Shown here piece by piece: positions 1-8,343 of a stretch of 64,000 nt of DNA (its first letter is position 1; every line of letters begins with the position of its first letter). A program made the position numbers and the translations under genes. Under the pieces are notes generated by a model. That model was not told the DNA's origin and ran no database searches. It was given only the letters and a program-made list of their open reading frames with translations. This stretch comes from Massilia polaris (GTDB lineage Bacteria > Pseudomonadota > Gammaproteobacteria > Burkholderiales > Burkholderiaceae_D): positions 155,956 through 219,955 of the forward strand of contig NZ_JABBGG010000008.1 of the NCBI RefSeq assembly GCF_012927275.1. The letters run 5' to 3'.

Positions 1-941
1 GGGAAGCGGTGGTGCGCGCCGATATAGGTTTCGCTGCGCAGGTAGGCGGCCGCGGTCTGCCCCTTTGGCACCAGTTCGTCGGGATATTCGTAGCGCAGTT
101 CGTCGAGCGAGAAGGTGCACAGGCGCGCGATGCGCAGCGTCTCGGCCAGCACCTCCGGCGCGTAGATGTTGGCCAGCCGCAGCCGCGCGCGCAGGTGCTG
201 CTCGGCGTTCTGCGACAGCGAGTAGCCGCATTCGGACACCGCCTTGCCAAGCCGGATCGCGCACAGCGTGTCGTGCATCGGCTTGCGCGAGCGGACGTGC
301 ATGCAGACGTGGCCGACCGCCGCAATTGGCAGCCGGTGCTGCCACGCGACCTCCTCGATGGTGGTGCGATGGGCGTCGTCGTAGGCGCGCTGCAGCAGGT
401 TCAGGCCGACCCACGCGCGGCCCGGGAAGGTGGCCGCCATCCAGGCGCTTTGCCGGTGCAGGCGGTCGACGTCGGCCGCGTCATGCCCGGGATAGGACGG
501 CAGCAGGACCGCAAGGCAGTCGGGCAGTCCTTTCAGGTGCGCCTGGCCGGGCGCGGGCTCGGCGAAATCGGCAGGCGTGAGCAGGTAGCTGCCTTTCTCG
601 CTGCGGGTGCGCGCCAGCGTGATCAGCTCGGACAGGTTGCCGTAGCCGTTGCGGTTCTGCGCCAGCACCACCAGCGACAGCGCCGCGCTGCCGTCCCGGT
701 CCTGCAAATGGAAGTGGGCGCCGACCAGCAGCGGCAGCCCCTCGCGCTTGGCCGCCGCGTGCGCCCGCACCACGCCGGCCAGCGAACATTCGTCGGTGAT
801 CGCCAACGCCGAATAGCCCAGCTGCACGGCGCGCGCGACCAGTTCCTCGGCGTGCGAGGCGCCATGCAGGAAGGAGAAGTTGGTCAGGCAGAACAGCTCG
901 GCGTAGTCGGGCAGGCTCTGCGCCAGAGGGGCAGGAAACAT
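1..941 (-). CDS. dnaE2: Error-prone DNA polymerase DnaE2, N-terminal third (runs off the window)
   Basis: The minus-strand frame starting with ATG at 939-941 stays open to the window edge, giving about 313 residues of a protein that continues outside. The start reads MFPAPLAQSLPDYAELFCLT followed by a NFSFLHGASH stretch, the signature of the PHP domain opening of DnaE2-type polymerases rather than the replicative DnaE1. Family knowledge: DnaE2 is the translesion polymerase of the SOS mutasome, working with ImuA and ImuB, which are encoded at 19.4-21.5 kb on the same strand. A LexA-type box lies 8 bp upstream of the start, so SOS induction is likely independent of the distant imuA promoter. 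The remaining two thirds (palm, fingers) cannot be judged here. Start choice: the first ATG after the box; an upstream in-frame start would overlap the operator. Confidence 0.9.
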   Translation of the reverse strand, partial: MFPAPLAQSLPDYAELFCLTNFSFLHGASHAEELVARAVQLGYSALAITDECSLAGVVRAHAAAKREGLPLLVGAHFHLQDRDGSAALSLVVLAQNRNGYGNLSELITLARTRSEKGSYLLTPADFAEPAPGQAHLKGLPDCLAVLLPSYPGHDAADVDRLHRQSAWMAATFPGRAWVGLNLLQRAYDDAHRTTIEEVAWQHRLPIAAVGHVCMHVRSRKPMHDTLCAIRLGKAVSECGYSLSQNAEQHLRARLRLANIYAPEVLAETLRIARLCTFSLDELRYEYPDELVPKGQTAAAYLRSETYIGAHHRF

Positions 942-948
942 GGAAATA

Positions 949-968
949 GACTGTATAAAAACCCAGTA
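949..968 (-). promoter_or_regulatory. LexA (SOS) box in front of dnaE2
   Basis: The 20-mer reads GACTGTATAAAAACCCAGTA on the plus strand. It matches the classical LexA consensus (TACTGT, AT-rich centre, ACAGTA) at about 15 of 20 positions, with both half-sites recognisable. It lies immediately upstream of the dnaE2 start codon. Binding by LexA is inferred from the pattern and the gene it precedes. Confidence 0.7.
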
Positions 969-1142
969 TAAACCATGAATCAAGGAGGAACAAATACCGA
1001 TTCCGCCTTGTCGCCCGTCCCTACCATGCCCCGGCGACTGCCGGACGGTGCACGCCGCTTTATTTGCGATGTTGTCACCTAGCCACACTTTCCTCAGTGA
1101 TAAGTGTTTAGAATGAATTTTTTCGTTTTCGGAGACTGCCGC

Positions 1143-3536
1143 GTGTTCAAACTCACCCCCCTTCGCCGTTCGGTTCTCATCAGCCTTTACGGTAGTGTCG
1201 CCCTGGCCGCACTCGCTCCAACCGCCTACGCCCAGGCCACTTCCGCCCCGCAAGCGCAGTCCGGCGACGTGGTGCCGACCGTGAGCATCGTCGGTTCGCG
1301 CCGCGTCGCCACCACGTCGGCCACCGAAACCGCGGTGCCGGTGGACTTCATCCCGATGACCAAGCTCGCCGAACAAGGCGGCCAGTTCGACCTCGCCCAG
1401 ACCCTGACCTACATTTCTCCATCGTTCAACTCGACCCGCCAGACCGGCGCGGACGGCGCCGACCTGGTCGATTCGGCCGCGCTGCGCGGCCTCGGTTCGG
1501 ACCAGACGCTGGTGCTGATGAACGGCAAGCGCCGCCACAGCACCTCGCTGGTGAACATCTTCGGTGCGCGCAACCGCGGCAACACCGGCACCGACATGAA
1601 CGCGATCCCGCTGCTGGCAGTGAAGAACATCCAGGTGCTGCGCGACGGCGCGGCAGCGCAGTACGGCTCCGACGCAATCGCCGGCGTGATCAACGTCGAA
1701 CTGAAAAAATCGCTCGGCTGCGAAACGGTATTGGGCTATGGCCAGTACTCCAAAGGCGATGGCGAGAACCTGCTGGCTTCCGGCTACTGCGGTGTTCCTG
1801 TCGCCGGCGGCGTCGTCGGCATCACCGCCGAATACCTCGACCGCGACCGCTCCAACCGCGCTGATCCTGGCAGCCTGCGCACCATCGGCGACTCGAAAGT
1901 CGAGAACCAGACCGTCTACCTGAACGGCGAAATCCCGGCGGGCCCCGGCAAGGTGTACTTCACCGCCGGCCTGCAGAAGCGCGACGCGTCGTCGGCCGCC
2001 TTCGGCCGCGGCCCGGACCAGATCCCAACCCGCAATGCACAGGCGATGTACCCGAACGGCTTCGCGCCCTACATCGACGCGATCATCGACGACCAGTACG
2101 GCACCATCGGCTACCGCACCAACCTGGGCGACTGGACTGCGGACTTGTCGCAGACCTACGGCTACAACAAGATGCACTACACGATCCGCAACACGCTGAA
2201 CGCGTCGATCGCCAATGCCGACCTGCTGGCCGGCGGCCGCGGCGTGAGCAAGTCCGAGTTCGACGCCGGCGGTTTCTCGGCCGAGCAGATGACCACCAAC
2301 GTGGACGTGGCGCGCTTCTACCCGGGCATCATGAATGGCCTGAACCTCGCATTCGGCGCCGAGTACCGCACCGAGAACTACGAGATCTTCGCCGGCGAAG
2401 CTGGCTCCTACATCGACGCCGACGGTCCAGGCTTCGGCGGCGACCCTGGCAGCCAGGGCTTCCCCGGCTTCCGTCCTGCCGACGTGACCGACCGTGACCG
2501 CCACAGCGTGGCTGCATACGTCGACGTCGAAACCGACGTCACCGACCGCCTGAAGGTGCTGAGCGCCGTGCGCTACGAAAAGTTCAGCGACTTCGGCAGC
2601 AGCGTCACCGGCAAGCTGGCCGCCGCCTACAAGATCGCCGACGGCGTGCTGCTGCGCGGCTCCGCCAGCACCGGCTTCCGCGCACCGTCACTGCAGCAGG
2701 CCTACTTCTCGTCGACCTTCACGGAATTCGTCAACGGCCGTCCGATCGACTCGGTGTTCGCACCGAACGGCGGCGCGGTGGCCAACGCCATCGGCATTCC
2801 GAAGCTGAAGGAAGAAGAATCGACCAGCTTCACGCTGGGCGCGACCTGGGCGCCGACCCAATCGACTTCGGTGACCGCCGACCTGTATCGCATCGCCATC
2901 GATGACCGCATCGTGTTCTCGGGCCGCTTCGACGCCGACAACTTCGCGCCGATCGTGCCGCTGCTGAACACCCTCGGCGTCGGCGCAGCGCAGTTCTTCG
3001 TCAACTCGATCGACACCAAGACCCAGGGCCTCGACCTGACGGTGGCGCACCGCGCCGCGGTCGGACCGGGCAAGCTGAATACCTTCCTGGCCATGAACAT
3101 CAGCAAGACCGAAGTCACCGCGGTGCACGCACCGGCAGTGTTCACGGGCTTCGAAGACGTGCTGCTGTCGGAGCGCGAGCGCCTGTTCATCGAACAGGGC
3201 GGCCCGCGCCGCAAGGCCACGCTGGCGTTCGAATACCTGCTTGGCAAAGTCGGCACCGAATTCAAGATCATCCACTTCGGCTCGCAGACGCTGGGCACTT
3301 GGTCGGGCAGCGAATCGGTACCGAACCAGCACTACAAGCCAAAGACTTCGGCGGACCTGAGCCTCACCTACAACTTCAGCGAGAAGACCAAGCTGACAGT
3401 AGGCGGCGCGAACATCTTCAACGTCAAGCCGACCGTGCAGGACGAGAACGAGACCGACAACGGCTTCAAGTACGAGTCAGTGCAGTTCGGCCTGAACGGC
3501 GCGTCCTACTTCGCGCGCCTGTGGCACAAGTTCTAA
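1143..3536 (+). CDS. TonB-dependent outer-membrane receptor
   Basis: About 797 residues. I prefer the GTG at 1143 because GGAG (1131-1134) sits 8 nt upstream and the product then opens with a clean signal peptide (KLTPLRRSVLIS..., hydrophobic core, AYA cleavage site near residue 31). An ATG at 1113 or an earlier start at 1104 would put 10-13 polar residues in front. A plug domain follows (about residues 55-195, with ALRGLGSDQTLVLMNGKRRH and a DGAAAQYGSDAIAGVINV-type motif). The rest is a beta-barrel ending in FARLWHKF, with the terminal Phe used for BAM recognition. No STN signalling domain is visible. It should import a TonB/ExbBD-energised ligand; the substrate cannot be told from sequence. 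It stands alone, divergent from dnaE2, and is closed by a terminator. Confidence 0.93.
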   Translation: MFKLTPLRRSVLISLYGSVALAALAPTAYAQATSAPQAQSGDVVPTVSIVGSRRVATTSATETAVPVDFIPMTKLAEQGGQFDLAQTLTYISPSFNSTRQTGADGADLVDSAALRGLGSDQTLVLMNGKRRHSTSLVNIFGARNRGNTGTDMNAIPLLAVKNIQVLRDGAAAQYGSDAIAGVINVELKKSLGCETVLGYGQYSKGDGENLLASGYCGVPVAGGVVGITAEYLDRDRSNRADPGSLRTIGDSKVENQTVYLNGEIPAGPGKVYFTAGLQKRDASSAAFGRGPDQIPTRNAQAMYPNGFAPYIDAIIDDQYGTIGYRTNLGDWTADLSQTYGYNKMHYTIRNTLNASIANADLLAGGRGVSKSEFDAGGFSAEQMTTNVDVARFYPGIMNGLNLAFGAEYRTENYEIFAGEAGSYIDADGPGFGGDPGSQGFPGFRPADVTDRDRHSVAAYVDVETDVTDRLKVLSAVRYEKFSDFGSSVTGKLAAAYKIADGVLLRGSASTGFRAPSLQQAYFSSTFTEFVNGRPIDSVFAPNGGAVANAIGIPKLKEEESTSFTLGATWAPTQSTSVTADLYRIAIDDRIVFSGRFDADNFAPIVPLLNTLGVGAAQFFVNSIDTKTQGLDLTVAHRAAVGPGKLNTFLAMNISKTEVTAVHAPAVFTGFEDVLLSERERLFIEQGGPRRKATLAFEYLLGKVGTEFKIIHFGSQTLGTWSGSESVPNQHYKPKTSADLSLTYNFSEKTKLTVGGANIFNVKPTVQDENETDNGFKYESVQFGLNGASYFARLWHKF

Positions 3537-3552
3537 GCGCTTAAGCGTAACG

Positions 3553-3590
3553 ACGGCGCCCTCTGCCTCCAGGCACAGGGCGCCGTTTTT
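3553..3590 (+). terminator. Rho-independent terminator after the TonB receptor
   Basis: ACGGCGCCCT pairs with AGGGCGCCGT (10-bp stem, 3553-3562 with 3577-3586) followed directly by a T run to 3590. It lies 17 nt past the receptor stop codon. Confidence 0.88.
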
Positions 3591-3686
3591 CATCCCGCTC
3601 CGGTATAAATACACCGCAACACCACGCTAGCCTGGCTTGTTCGCGTGATATACACTTGCGCGTTACGCCATTTACCCACGCTGGAC

Positions 3687-5507
3687 ATGAAACCGAATCT
3701 CCTCGCCTACGCCCTCCCCCTGTTCCTGCTCGCGGCCGCACCTGCCGCGCGCGCCGATGTCGATTACCAGCTGCGCATCACCAACGCCGCCCAGCACCTG
3801 GCTGAAGTAAGCGCCGCCTTCCCCGCAGTGAACGGCGCCACGCTCGACGTGCAGATGCCGAACTGGCGCACCGGCCGCTACCAGATCCTCAACCTCGCCA
3901 ACGGGGTGCGCACCTTCAAGGCGGTCAACGCCAAGGGGGAAGCGCTGCCGGTCGCGAAGACCGACAAGGGCACCTGGCAGGTCCAGACCAAACCGGGCGA
4001 CGCGGTGACGGTCAGCTACGAGGTGTACGCCAACGTGCTGGGCGAGCGCACCCGCCACATCGACGACACCCACGCCTACCTCGACGCCAGCGGCGTGTTT
4101 GTGTACGCGGCGCCGTTCCGCAATGAGCCGGTCAAGGTCAAGCTGGATGTCCCTGCCAACTGGCAGTCGCGGTCGGGCATGGACGCGGGCGCATGCGGCC
4201 ACTGCTTCGTCGCGCCGAACTACGACGTGCTGGTCGACTCGCCGATTGAAACGGGCATCCACGAATTCCACACAACGACCGTCGACGGCCGCACCATCGA
4301 AGTCGCGATCTGGGGCCGCGGGAACTACGACGGCAAGAAGATGACCGACGATCTGAAGAAGATCGTGATCGAAGGCGGCAATCTGTATGGCGGCAAGTGG
4401 CCGTTCCAGCGCTACCTGTTTATCGTCCATGCGACCGATGGCGCCGGCGGCGCGACCGAGCACCTGAATTCCACCGTGATCCAGCGTCCGCGCTGGATGT
4501 TCGCCAAGCGCAAAGATTATCTCGGCTTCCTGCGCACCGCGGCGCACGAGTTTTTCCACACCTGGAACGTCAAGGCTTACCGTCCGAAGGAGATGGTCCC
4601 TTACGAATACCAGAAGGAGAACTACAATCCGCTGCTGTGGATCGCCGAAGGCCACACCTCGTATTTCGATGAAATGATCGTGCTGCGCGCCGGCCTGCAG
4701 AAGCGCGACGAATTCATGGAGGAGTACGCGAAGACCATCGACGACTACCTGCATCAGCCGGGCCGCTTCCAGCAAAGCGCCACCGAGTCGAGCTTCGATG
4801 AATGGATCTCGGTAGGCGGCGAGCGGGCGCGCAATGCGTCGGTCAACATTTACTCGAAGGGCCAGGTACTGGGCCTGATGATGGATATCGAACTGCGCCG
4901 CCAGACCAAGGGCGCCAGGGGCCTCGAAGACATGCACCGCATCCTGTTCGACAAGCACTCGGTGGCACAGGGCGGCTACGATCCCGTCACGGTCAAGGCT
5001 GCGCTGCGCCAGGTCAGCGGCAACGACTGGAGCGGCTGGTGGAGCCAGTACGTCGACGGCACCGCCGAGATCCCGTTCGCCGACCTGCTCAAGACGGTCG
5101 GCATGCAGTACCTGATCGACGTGCCGAAGGACGAAGAGCAGAAGGAAGAATGGTGGGCCGGCTGGAAGATGCGCGAAGGCAGCGACCCGGCGCTTGTGAC
5201 CGAAGTCGAGCGCGACAGCCCTGCATGGAAGGCGGGTATCGTGTCCGGCGACGTGCTGGTGGCGGTGAACGGCCTGAAGGTATCGGCCAAGGACCTGTCC
5301 GAGAAGCTGTACCTGTCGAAGGCCGGACCGTTCAAGCTGCACATGTTCCGCCGCGATGAACTGCGCGAGGTGCCGCTGAATCCTGTGCTGCAGCCGAAGG
5401 GCAAGGCCAAGGTGAAGGCGCTGGATAAGCCGACCGCGGAGCAGAAGGCGTTGAACGCCGCGTGGCTCGGAATGGCGTGGCCGAAAGACGAAGCGAAGAA
5501 GAAGTAA
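3687..5507 (+). CDS. M61 family (glycyl aminopeptidase-like) metallopeptidase with PDZ domain
   Basis: 606 residues from the ATG at 3687; this start gives an uninterrupted signal peptide (MKPNLLAYALPLFLL..., ending ARA near residue 24), so a periplasmic location is likely. An N-terminal beta-rich M61 domain is followed by the zinc site HEFFH (His287, Glu288, His291) in HEFFHTWNVKAYRP, and a downstream Glu321 in WIAEGHTSYF is the probable third ligand. The motif GGATEHLNS upstream is also typical of M61. A PDZ domain lies at about residues 500-560 (SPAWKAGIVSGDVLVAVNGL). The arrangement M61 plus PDZ matches the family's usual length. It is monocistronic and convergent with the next operon; a perfect palindrome after it probably ends transcription from both sides. 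Confidence 0.93.
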   Translation: MKPNLLAYALPLFLLAAAPAARADVDYQLRITNAAQHLAEVSAAFPAVNGATLDVQMPNWRTGRYQILNLANGVRTFKAVNAKGEALPVAKTDKGTWQVQTKPGDAVTVSYEVYANVLGERTRHIDDTHAYLDASGVFVYAAPFRNEPVKVKLDVPANWQSRSGMDAGACGHCFVAPNYDVLVDSPIETGIHEFHTTTVDGRTIEVAIWGRGNYDGKKMTDDLKKIVIEGGNLYGGKWPFQRYLFIVHATDGAGGATEHLNSTVIQRPRWMFAKRKDYLGFLRTAAHEFFHTWNVKAYRPKEMVPYEYQKENYNPLLWIAEGHTSYFDEMIVLRAGLQKRDEFMEEYAKTIDDYLHQPGRFQQSATESSFDEWISVGGERARNASVNIYSKGQVLGLMMDIELRRQTKGARGLEDMHRILFDKHSVAQGGYDPVTVKAALRQVSGNDWSGWWSQYVDGTAEIPFADLLKTVGMQYLIDVPKDEEQKEEWWAGWKMREGSDPALVTEVERDSPAWKAGIVSGDVLVAVNGLKVSAKDLSEKLYLSKAGPFKLHMFRRDELREVPLNPVLQPKGKAKVKALDKPTAEQKALNAAWLGMAWPKDEAKKK

Positions 5508-5519
5508 GCGCTGTCTAAA

Positions 5520-5554
5520 CGTAGGGCGGATGCACTTCGCTTATCCGCCCTACG
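5520..5554. repeat. Dispersed palindromic repeat, copy 1 (likely bidirectional terminator)
   Basis: Perfect 12-bp arms CGTAGGGCGGAT and ATCCGCCCTACG around an 11-nt loop (GCACTTCGCTT). It fills the gap between two convergent genes. The same arms recur at 28765-28800, in variant form at 52004-52040, and in related G+C-richer form at 37881-37970. Confidence 0.85.
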
Positions 5555-5557
5555 CAC

Positions 5558-5998
5558 TCAAGCCGCGTGGCTTCCCACCGGCCCACTCCCGACCTTGCCC
5601 CACGGCGTCGACGGCGCCTTGATATAGTGCCTGACGATATACCCCCACGGCAGCACCAGCGGGACCAGCACGACCCCCATCCCGCACGCGAACAGCGTCT
5701 CGGCCGCATAAGCATCCAGCCCCGGCCCCATCCACATCGGCAGCGCAAACGCGACGACCCAGATGACCTTCCAAACCAGCTCAAAGATAAGCAAGGGCAG
5801 CATCTGCAGCGGATAGCGCAGCCCAAATAACGACACCAGCGCCAGCCCGCCGAGCAGCGACCAGACAACCGTGTTCGCGTTCGCGACAAGCGTTGGCGGC
5901 GCGATGATCAGGGGCCAGATGTTGAATGCAAGGCCGACGGAGATCAACAGGTACATCGCCCTTAACAGGTAGAGCCTTACTGTGCTGACTTCAGACAT
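5558..5998 (-). CDS. Small integral membrane protein, unknown function
   Basis: 146 residues from the ATG at 5998; AAGGA with 6-7 nt spacing supports this start over an in-frame ATG 15 nt upstream. Four hydrophobic segments are visible (about residues 10-30, 40-65, 70-95, 100-125), with short loops containing NANT and PMWMGPGLDAYAAE. I recognise no catalytic motif. It is the last gene of a tight three-gene minus-strand operon headed by an ArsR-family regulator (6296-6628) and a small coiled-coil membrane protein (6030-6287), so it is probably the effector controlled by that regulator. Membrane proteins of this layout are common in Burkholderiales without assigned function. Confidence 0.75.
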   Translation of the reverse strand: MSEVSTVRLYLLRAMYLLISVGLAFNIWPLIIAPPTLVANANTVVWSLLGGLALVSLFGLRYPLQMLPLLIFELVWKVIWVVAFALPMWMGPGLDAYAAETLFACGMGVVLVPLVLPWGYIVRHYIKAPSTPWGKVGSGPVGSHAA

Positions 5999-6029
5999 GG
6001 CAATTCCTTTCACGGTTTATTGGACTGCT

Positions 6030-6287
6030 CTACTCGACTTCCCTCAGAATTTTCTCGACCACCGCAAGGCGCGCCTTGACGTCGCCCAGCATTGCGCTCA
6101 TCGACGCCAGCGTGGCCGCCGTTTCCGCCTGCGCCGCTGCCGCCTGCTCCGCCAGCTGACGGTAAGCCTCGTCGTTGGCAAGGCGCGCCCTGGCTTGCTG
6201 GATCGCGGCGTAGTACTTCATGCCGAAGATGATCAGCGCGGCGCCGAATGGGAGGAAGATCGTCAGCAGGTAAATACGTTCGGACAT
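6030..6287 (-). CDS. Small membrane-anchored coiled-coil protein, unknown function
   Basis: 85 residues. One N-terminal transmembrane segment (about residues 5-23, IYLLTIFLPFGAALIIFG) is followed by an Ala/Glu/Gln-rich helix (residues 28-85) with heptad-like spacing, predicted to be a coiled coil. The next gene start is 31 nt downstream and the regulator stop is 8 nt upstream, so all three are surely co-transcribed. The shape resembles small phage-shock or division-accessory proteins (one membrane helix plus coiled coil), but there is no sequence signature that names it. Confidence 0.75.
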   Translation of the reverse strand: MSERIYLLTIFLPFGAALIIFGMKYYAAIQQARARLANDEAYRQLAEQAAAAQAETAATLASMSAMLGDVKARLAVVEKILREVE

Positions 6288-6295
6288 ATCGTTCT

Positions 6296-6628
6296 CTACT
6301 TCTCAAGGTTGGTTGTCAGGGTCTTCACGGCCTCTGCGATCGCTTCCGGCGTGAGCGCGATGTTGAAACGGTTGACTTCAAAGTAGTTGAGCGCCTTGCC
6401 ATCGTCCGATACTTCCAGCTGGCTTGTCACCAGGCCCGCGCTTTCCAGCTTCTGGAGGTGCAGGTGGAGCAGCGGGCGGCTGATGCCAATCTCCCGCGCC
6501 AGCTGGCTGACGTAATTGCGGCCGCCGGACGCCAGGAACGCGATGATCCGCAGCCTGTGGGGACTGGACAGGGCCGACAGCATCGCCAGCAACTGGTCTC
6601 CGTCTAATGAATGGTTTTTCGCTTTCAC
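6296..6628 (-). CDS. ArsR/MarR-type winged-helix transcriptional regulator
   Basis: 110 residues. A winged helix covers about residues 12-85: LSALSSPHRLRIIAFLASGG, then YVSQLAREIGISRPLLHLHL as the recognition helix region, and a wing with SDDGKALNYFEV. No CxC or DxH metal-binding motif typical of metal-sensing ArsR proteins is present, so it probably senses something else. It heads an operon with two small membrane proteins. The 105 bp upstream contain an AT-rich stretch (AAACAATACTTGACACGTGAAAG region near 6627-6655) with CACGTG-containing dyad symmetry that may hold the promoter and autoregulatory site; this is inference. Confidence 0.85.
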   Translation of the reverse strand: MKAKNHSLDGDQLLAMLSALSSPHRLRIIAFLASGGRNYVSQLAREIGISRPLLHLHLQKLESAGLVTSQLEVSDDGKALNYFEVNRFNIALTPEAIAEAVKTLTTNLEK

Positions 6629-6733
6629 ATGTAAACAATACTTGACACGTGAAAGCGAGTCAAGCGCTAATCCGCAGGTGATGTAGTTATTTGCACCCCA
6701 GGTGTGATGGATTGCGGGTGGCCGTGTCTTCAG

Positions 6734-7078
6734 TTAGCCGTGCCGTACACGGCTGTCCCCGGGCGCCTGTTGGCGCTCGTTCATGCCGTAATCCCTGACG
6801 ACTGAGGCGATGCGCAGGCGGTAATCCTGGAAGATGCTGCCCCGTCCAGCGGATTGCGCCGTGCGATGGGCTTCCAGCTGGCGCCATTGAAGGATCGCCT
6901 CTTCATCCCGGAAAAACGAGAGTGACAAAATTTTCCCAGGTTGCGTCAGGCTCTGGAACCGTTCAATGGAAATAAAGCCATCGACTTCGGCCAGAAGTGG
7001 CCTGAGCGCTGCGGCAATGTCGAGATATTCCTGCTTGTGCTCCGGGTGCGGCACAACTTCAAAGATTACAGCGATCAT
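6734..7078 (-). CDS. Antibiotic biosynthesis monooxygenase (ABM) domain protein
   Basis: 114 residues from the ATG at 7078 (a GTG at 7081 is the alternative). The dimeric ferredoxin-like ABM fold is indicated by IAVIFEVVPHPEHKQEYLDIA, DGFISIERFQSLTQPGKILSLSF and the WRQLEAHRTAQ helix. Such proteins oxidise aromatic or anthrone substrates without metal or flavin, or bind heme (IsdG-like). The start overlaps the stop of the upstream cytochrome P450 as TGATG, so translation is coupled and both enzymes probably act in one pathway. The last 20 residues are not conserved-looking. Control is likely exerted by the divergent ArsR-type regulator at 8344. Confidence 0.85.
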   Translation of the reverse strand: MIAVIFEVVPHPEHKQEYLDIAAALRPLLAEVDGFISIERFQSLTQPGKILSLSFFRDEEAILQWRQLEAHRTAQSAGRGSIFQDYRLRIASVVRDYGMNERQQAPGDSRVRHG

Positions 7079-8265
7079 CACGACTCCATGGCGGGTGCGG
7101 ATTTAAAAATGGGAATGCGTCCGTTCAGCGACGGACGGTAGCTCCAGCTAACGGCCCGTCCCCGTATCGCTGTCGGGGTTTGCAGCAGCGTGCTGATACC
7201 GGCAGCGGCGATTGACGCAGCAAGCGCCTGGCCTGGGCAGGCGTGGGGTCCGTGCCCGAATGCGAAGACCCGGCGGTCCGGCCGTTCGAGCAGGAGCTCG
7301 CCGGGCCGCGCATTCGCCTGCGGATCGCGGTTTGCCGCAGCGAGCGACAATAACACGACATCGCCTGCGGCAAGGCCGATCCCGGCAATCGAAGTCGGCT
7401 GAACCACGAAGCGGCGCGTATTCTGCACGGGGGGATCGAAGCGGCTCACTTCCCGCACCAGTTCAGCAATTGCCGAAGGCCGATCGCGCACGATCTCCTC
7501 CAGCCCTGGCTGGGTAAGCAAGGCCACCACGCTATTGCCGATCAACCCGGCGGTTGCATCGTACGTCTGCGACAAAAGCCCGATGGCGTTGGCCAAAATA
7601 GCCGAGGCGTCATGCCAGCCAGCGATGTGCGCTTCCTGTCGGACGAGGCGAAGCAAACTGCCTTCCTGCGTCCCCTCTTCCATGGCTAATGCTGCGAACC
7701 GTTCAAGCAGTGCGTGTGCTGCGTCAGCGCCGAGCGCGATCTGTTCGCCAGTGCTCAATGGCGACAAGCTCGCGACAAAAGCGGACATCCACGCGTCGAT
7801 CTTCGGCAGCGCAGCCTCGTCGAATCCCAGCAGGCTGGCGACGATATAGATCGGCAGCGAGTGCGACCAGGGAGCGAATGCTTGTTCGGACCGGAGATCA
7901 TATAGCTCGTTTAGCGCATGCACCGCATTGCGCGCGCATCCAGCGACGCGCGCCTGGTCCAGCCTCGCCAATGCGCGCCGCAATGCGATCTTCGGCAGTG
8001 CATGCTTTTCGCCATCGTTCATCCGAACGAGATGGCCAAAGATATCCCCGACGGGCAGCCCGGCTAACGCGCGCGGCACCTGTTCGAGCGCCGGCCTCAC
8101 CCGGCAGTGCGGATTTTCGAGGACTTCGGTCACAACCGCGGCCCTCGACGCTATCCATAAGCCAAGCTCCCGATCGAAGATTAACGGTGGCCCTGAAACC
8201 AGGCCGGCGTAATAAGGATAAGGTGCGTGGTGCGTGACTGCGGTTAGCGCATTGATCGGGTTCAT
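7078..8265 (-). CDS. Cytochrome P450 (bacterial class I type)
   Basis: 395 residues from the ATG at 8265 (MNPINALTAV); a GTG at 8334 would add 23 unsupported residues. The heme-thiolate loop is FGHGPHACPGQALA near the C-terminus with the Cys ligand. An ExxR-like helix is present as LVREVSRFDPPVQNTRRFV, and the I-helix region contains AIGLLSQTYDATAGLIGNSV, where the usual acid-Thr pair is represented by DAT. Size matches soluble bacterial P450s. No ferredoxin or reductase gene lies nearby, so redox partners must come from elsewhere. The gene overlaps the ABM monooxygenase and is divergent from an ArsR-type regulator with only 78 bp between start codons. Confidence 0.92.
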   Translation of the reverse strand: MNPINALTAVTHHAPYPYYAGLVSGPPLIFDRELGLWIASRAAVVTEVLENPHCRVRPALEQVPRALAGLPVGDIFGHLVRMNDGEKHALPKIALRRALARLDQARVAGCARNAVHALNELYDLRSEQAFAPWSHSLPIYIVASLLGFDEAALPKIDAWMSAFVASLSPLSTGEQIALGADAAHALLERFAALAMEEGTQEGSLLRLVRQEAHIAGWHDASAILANAIGLLSQTYDATAGLIGNSVVALLTQPGLEEIVRDRPSAIAELVREVSRFDPPVQNTRRFVVQPTSIAGIGLAAGDVVLLSLAAANRDPQANARPGELLLERPDRRVFAFGHGPHACPGQALAASIAAAGISTLLQTPTAIRGRAVSWSYRPSLNGRIPIFKSAPAMES

Positions 8266-8343
8266 AGGAATGAGATTCTTGGTTGGTGTTTTGGCTGGAC
8301 TATACTCACTCCCGACCCATAACGATTCGTTCACCGCCGAAGT

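Noticed and set aside
481..993. 170-residue minus-strand frame at the left edge
   Set aside because: It overlaps dnaE2 in another frame and lacks any motif; the DnaE2 frame is the coding one.
975..1082. 35-codon ORF between dnaE2 and the TonB receptor
   Set aside because: No ribosome binding site ahead of its ATG, and it lies in the divergent promoter region; no conserved features.
3672..5342. 556-residue open frame opposite the M61 peptidase
   Set aside because: A shadow of a GC-rich gene: Arg/His/Val-rich product without family motifs, while the plus strand carries a complete zinc peptidase.
6680..6698. HexR-like TGTAGTTATTTGCAC upstream of the ArsR operon region
   Set aside because: Only one half-site agrees and no sugar-metabolism gene is near, so a chance match is likely.
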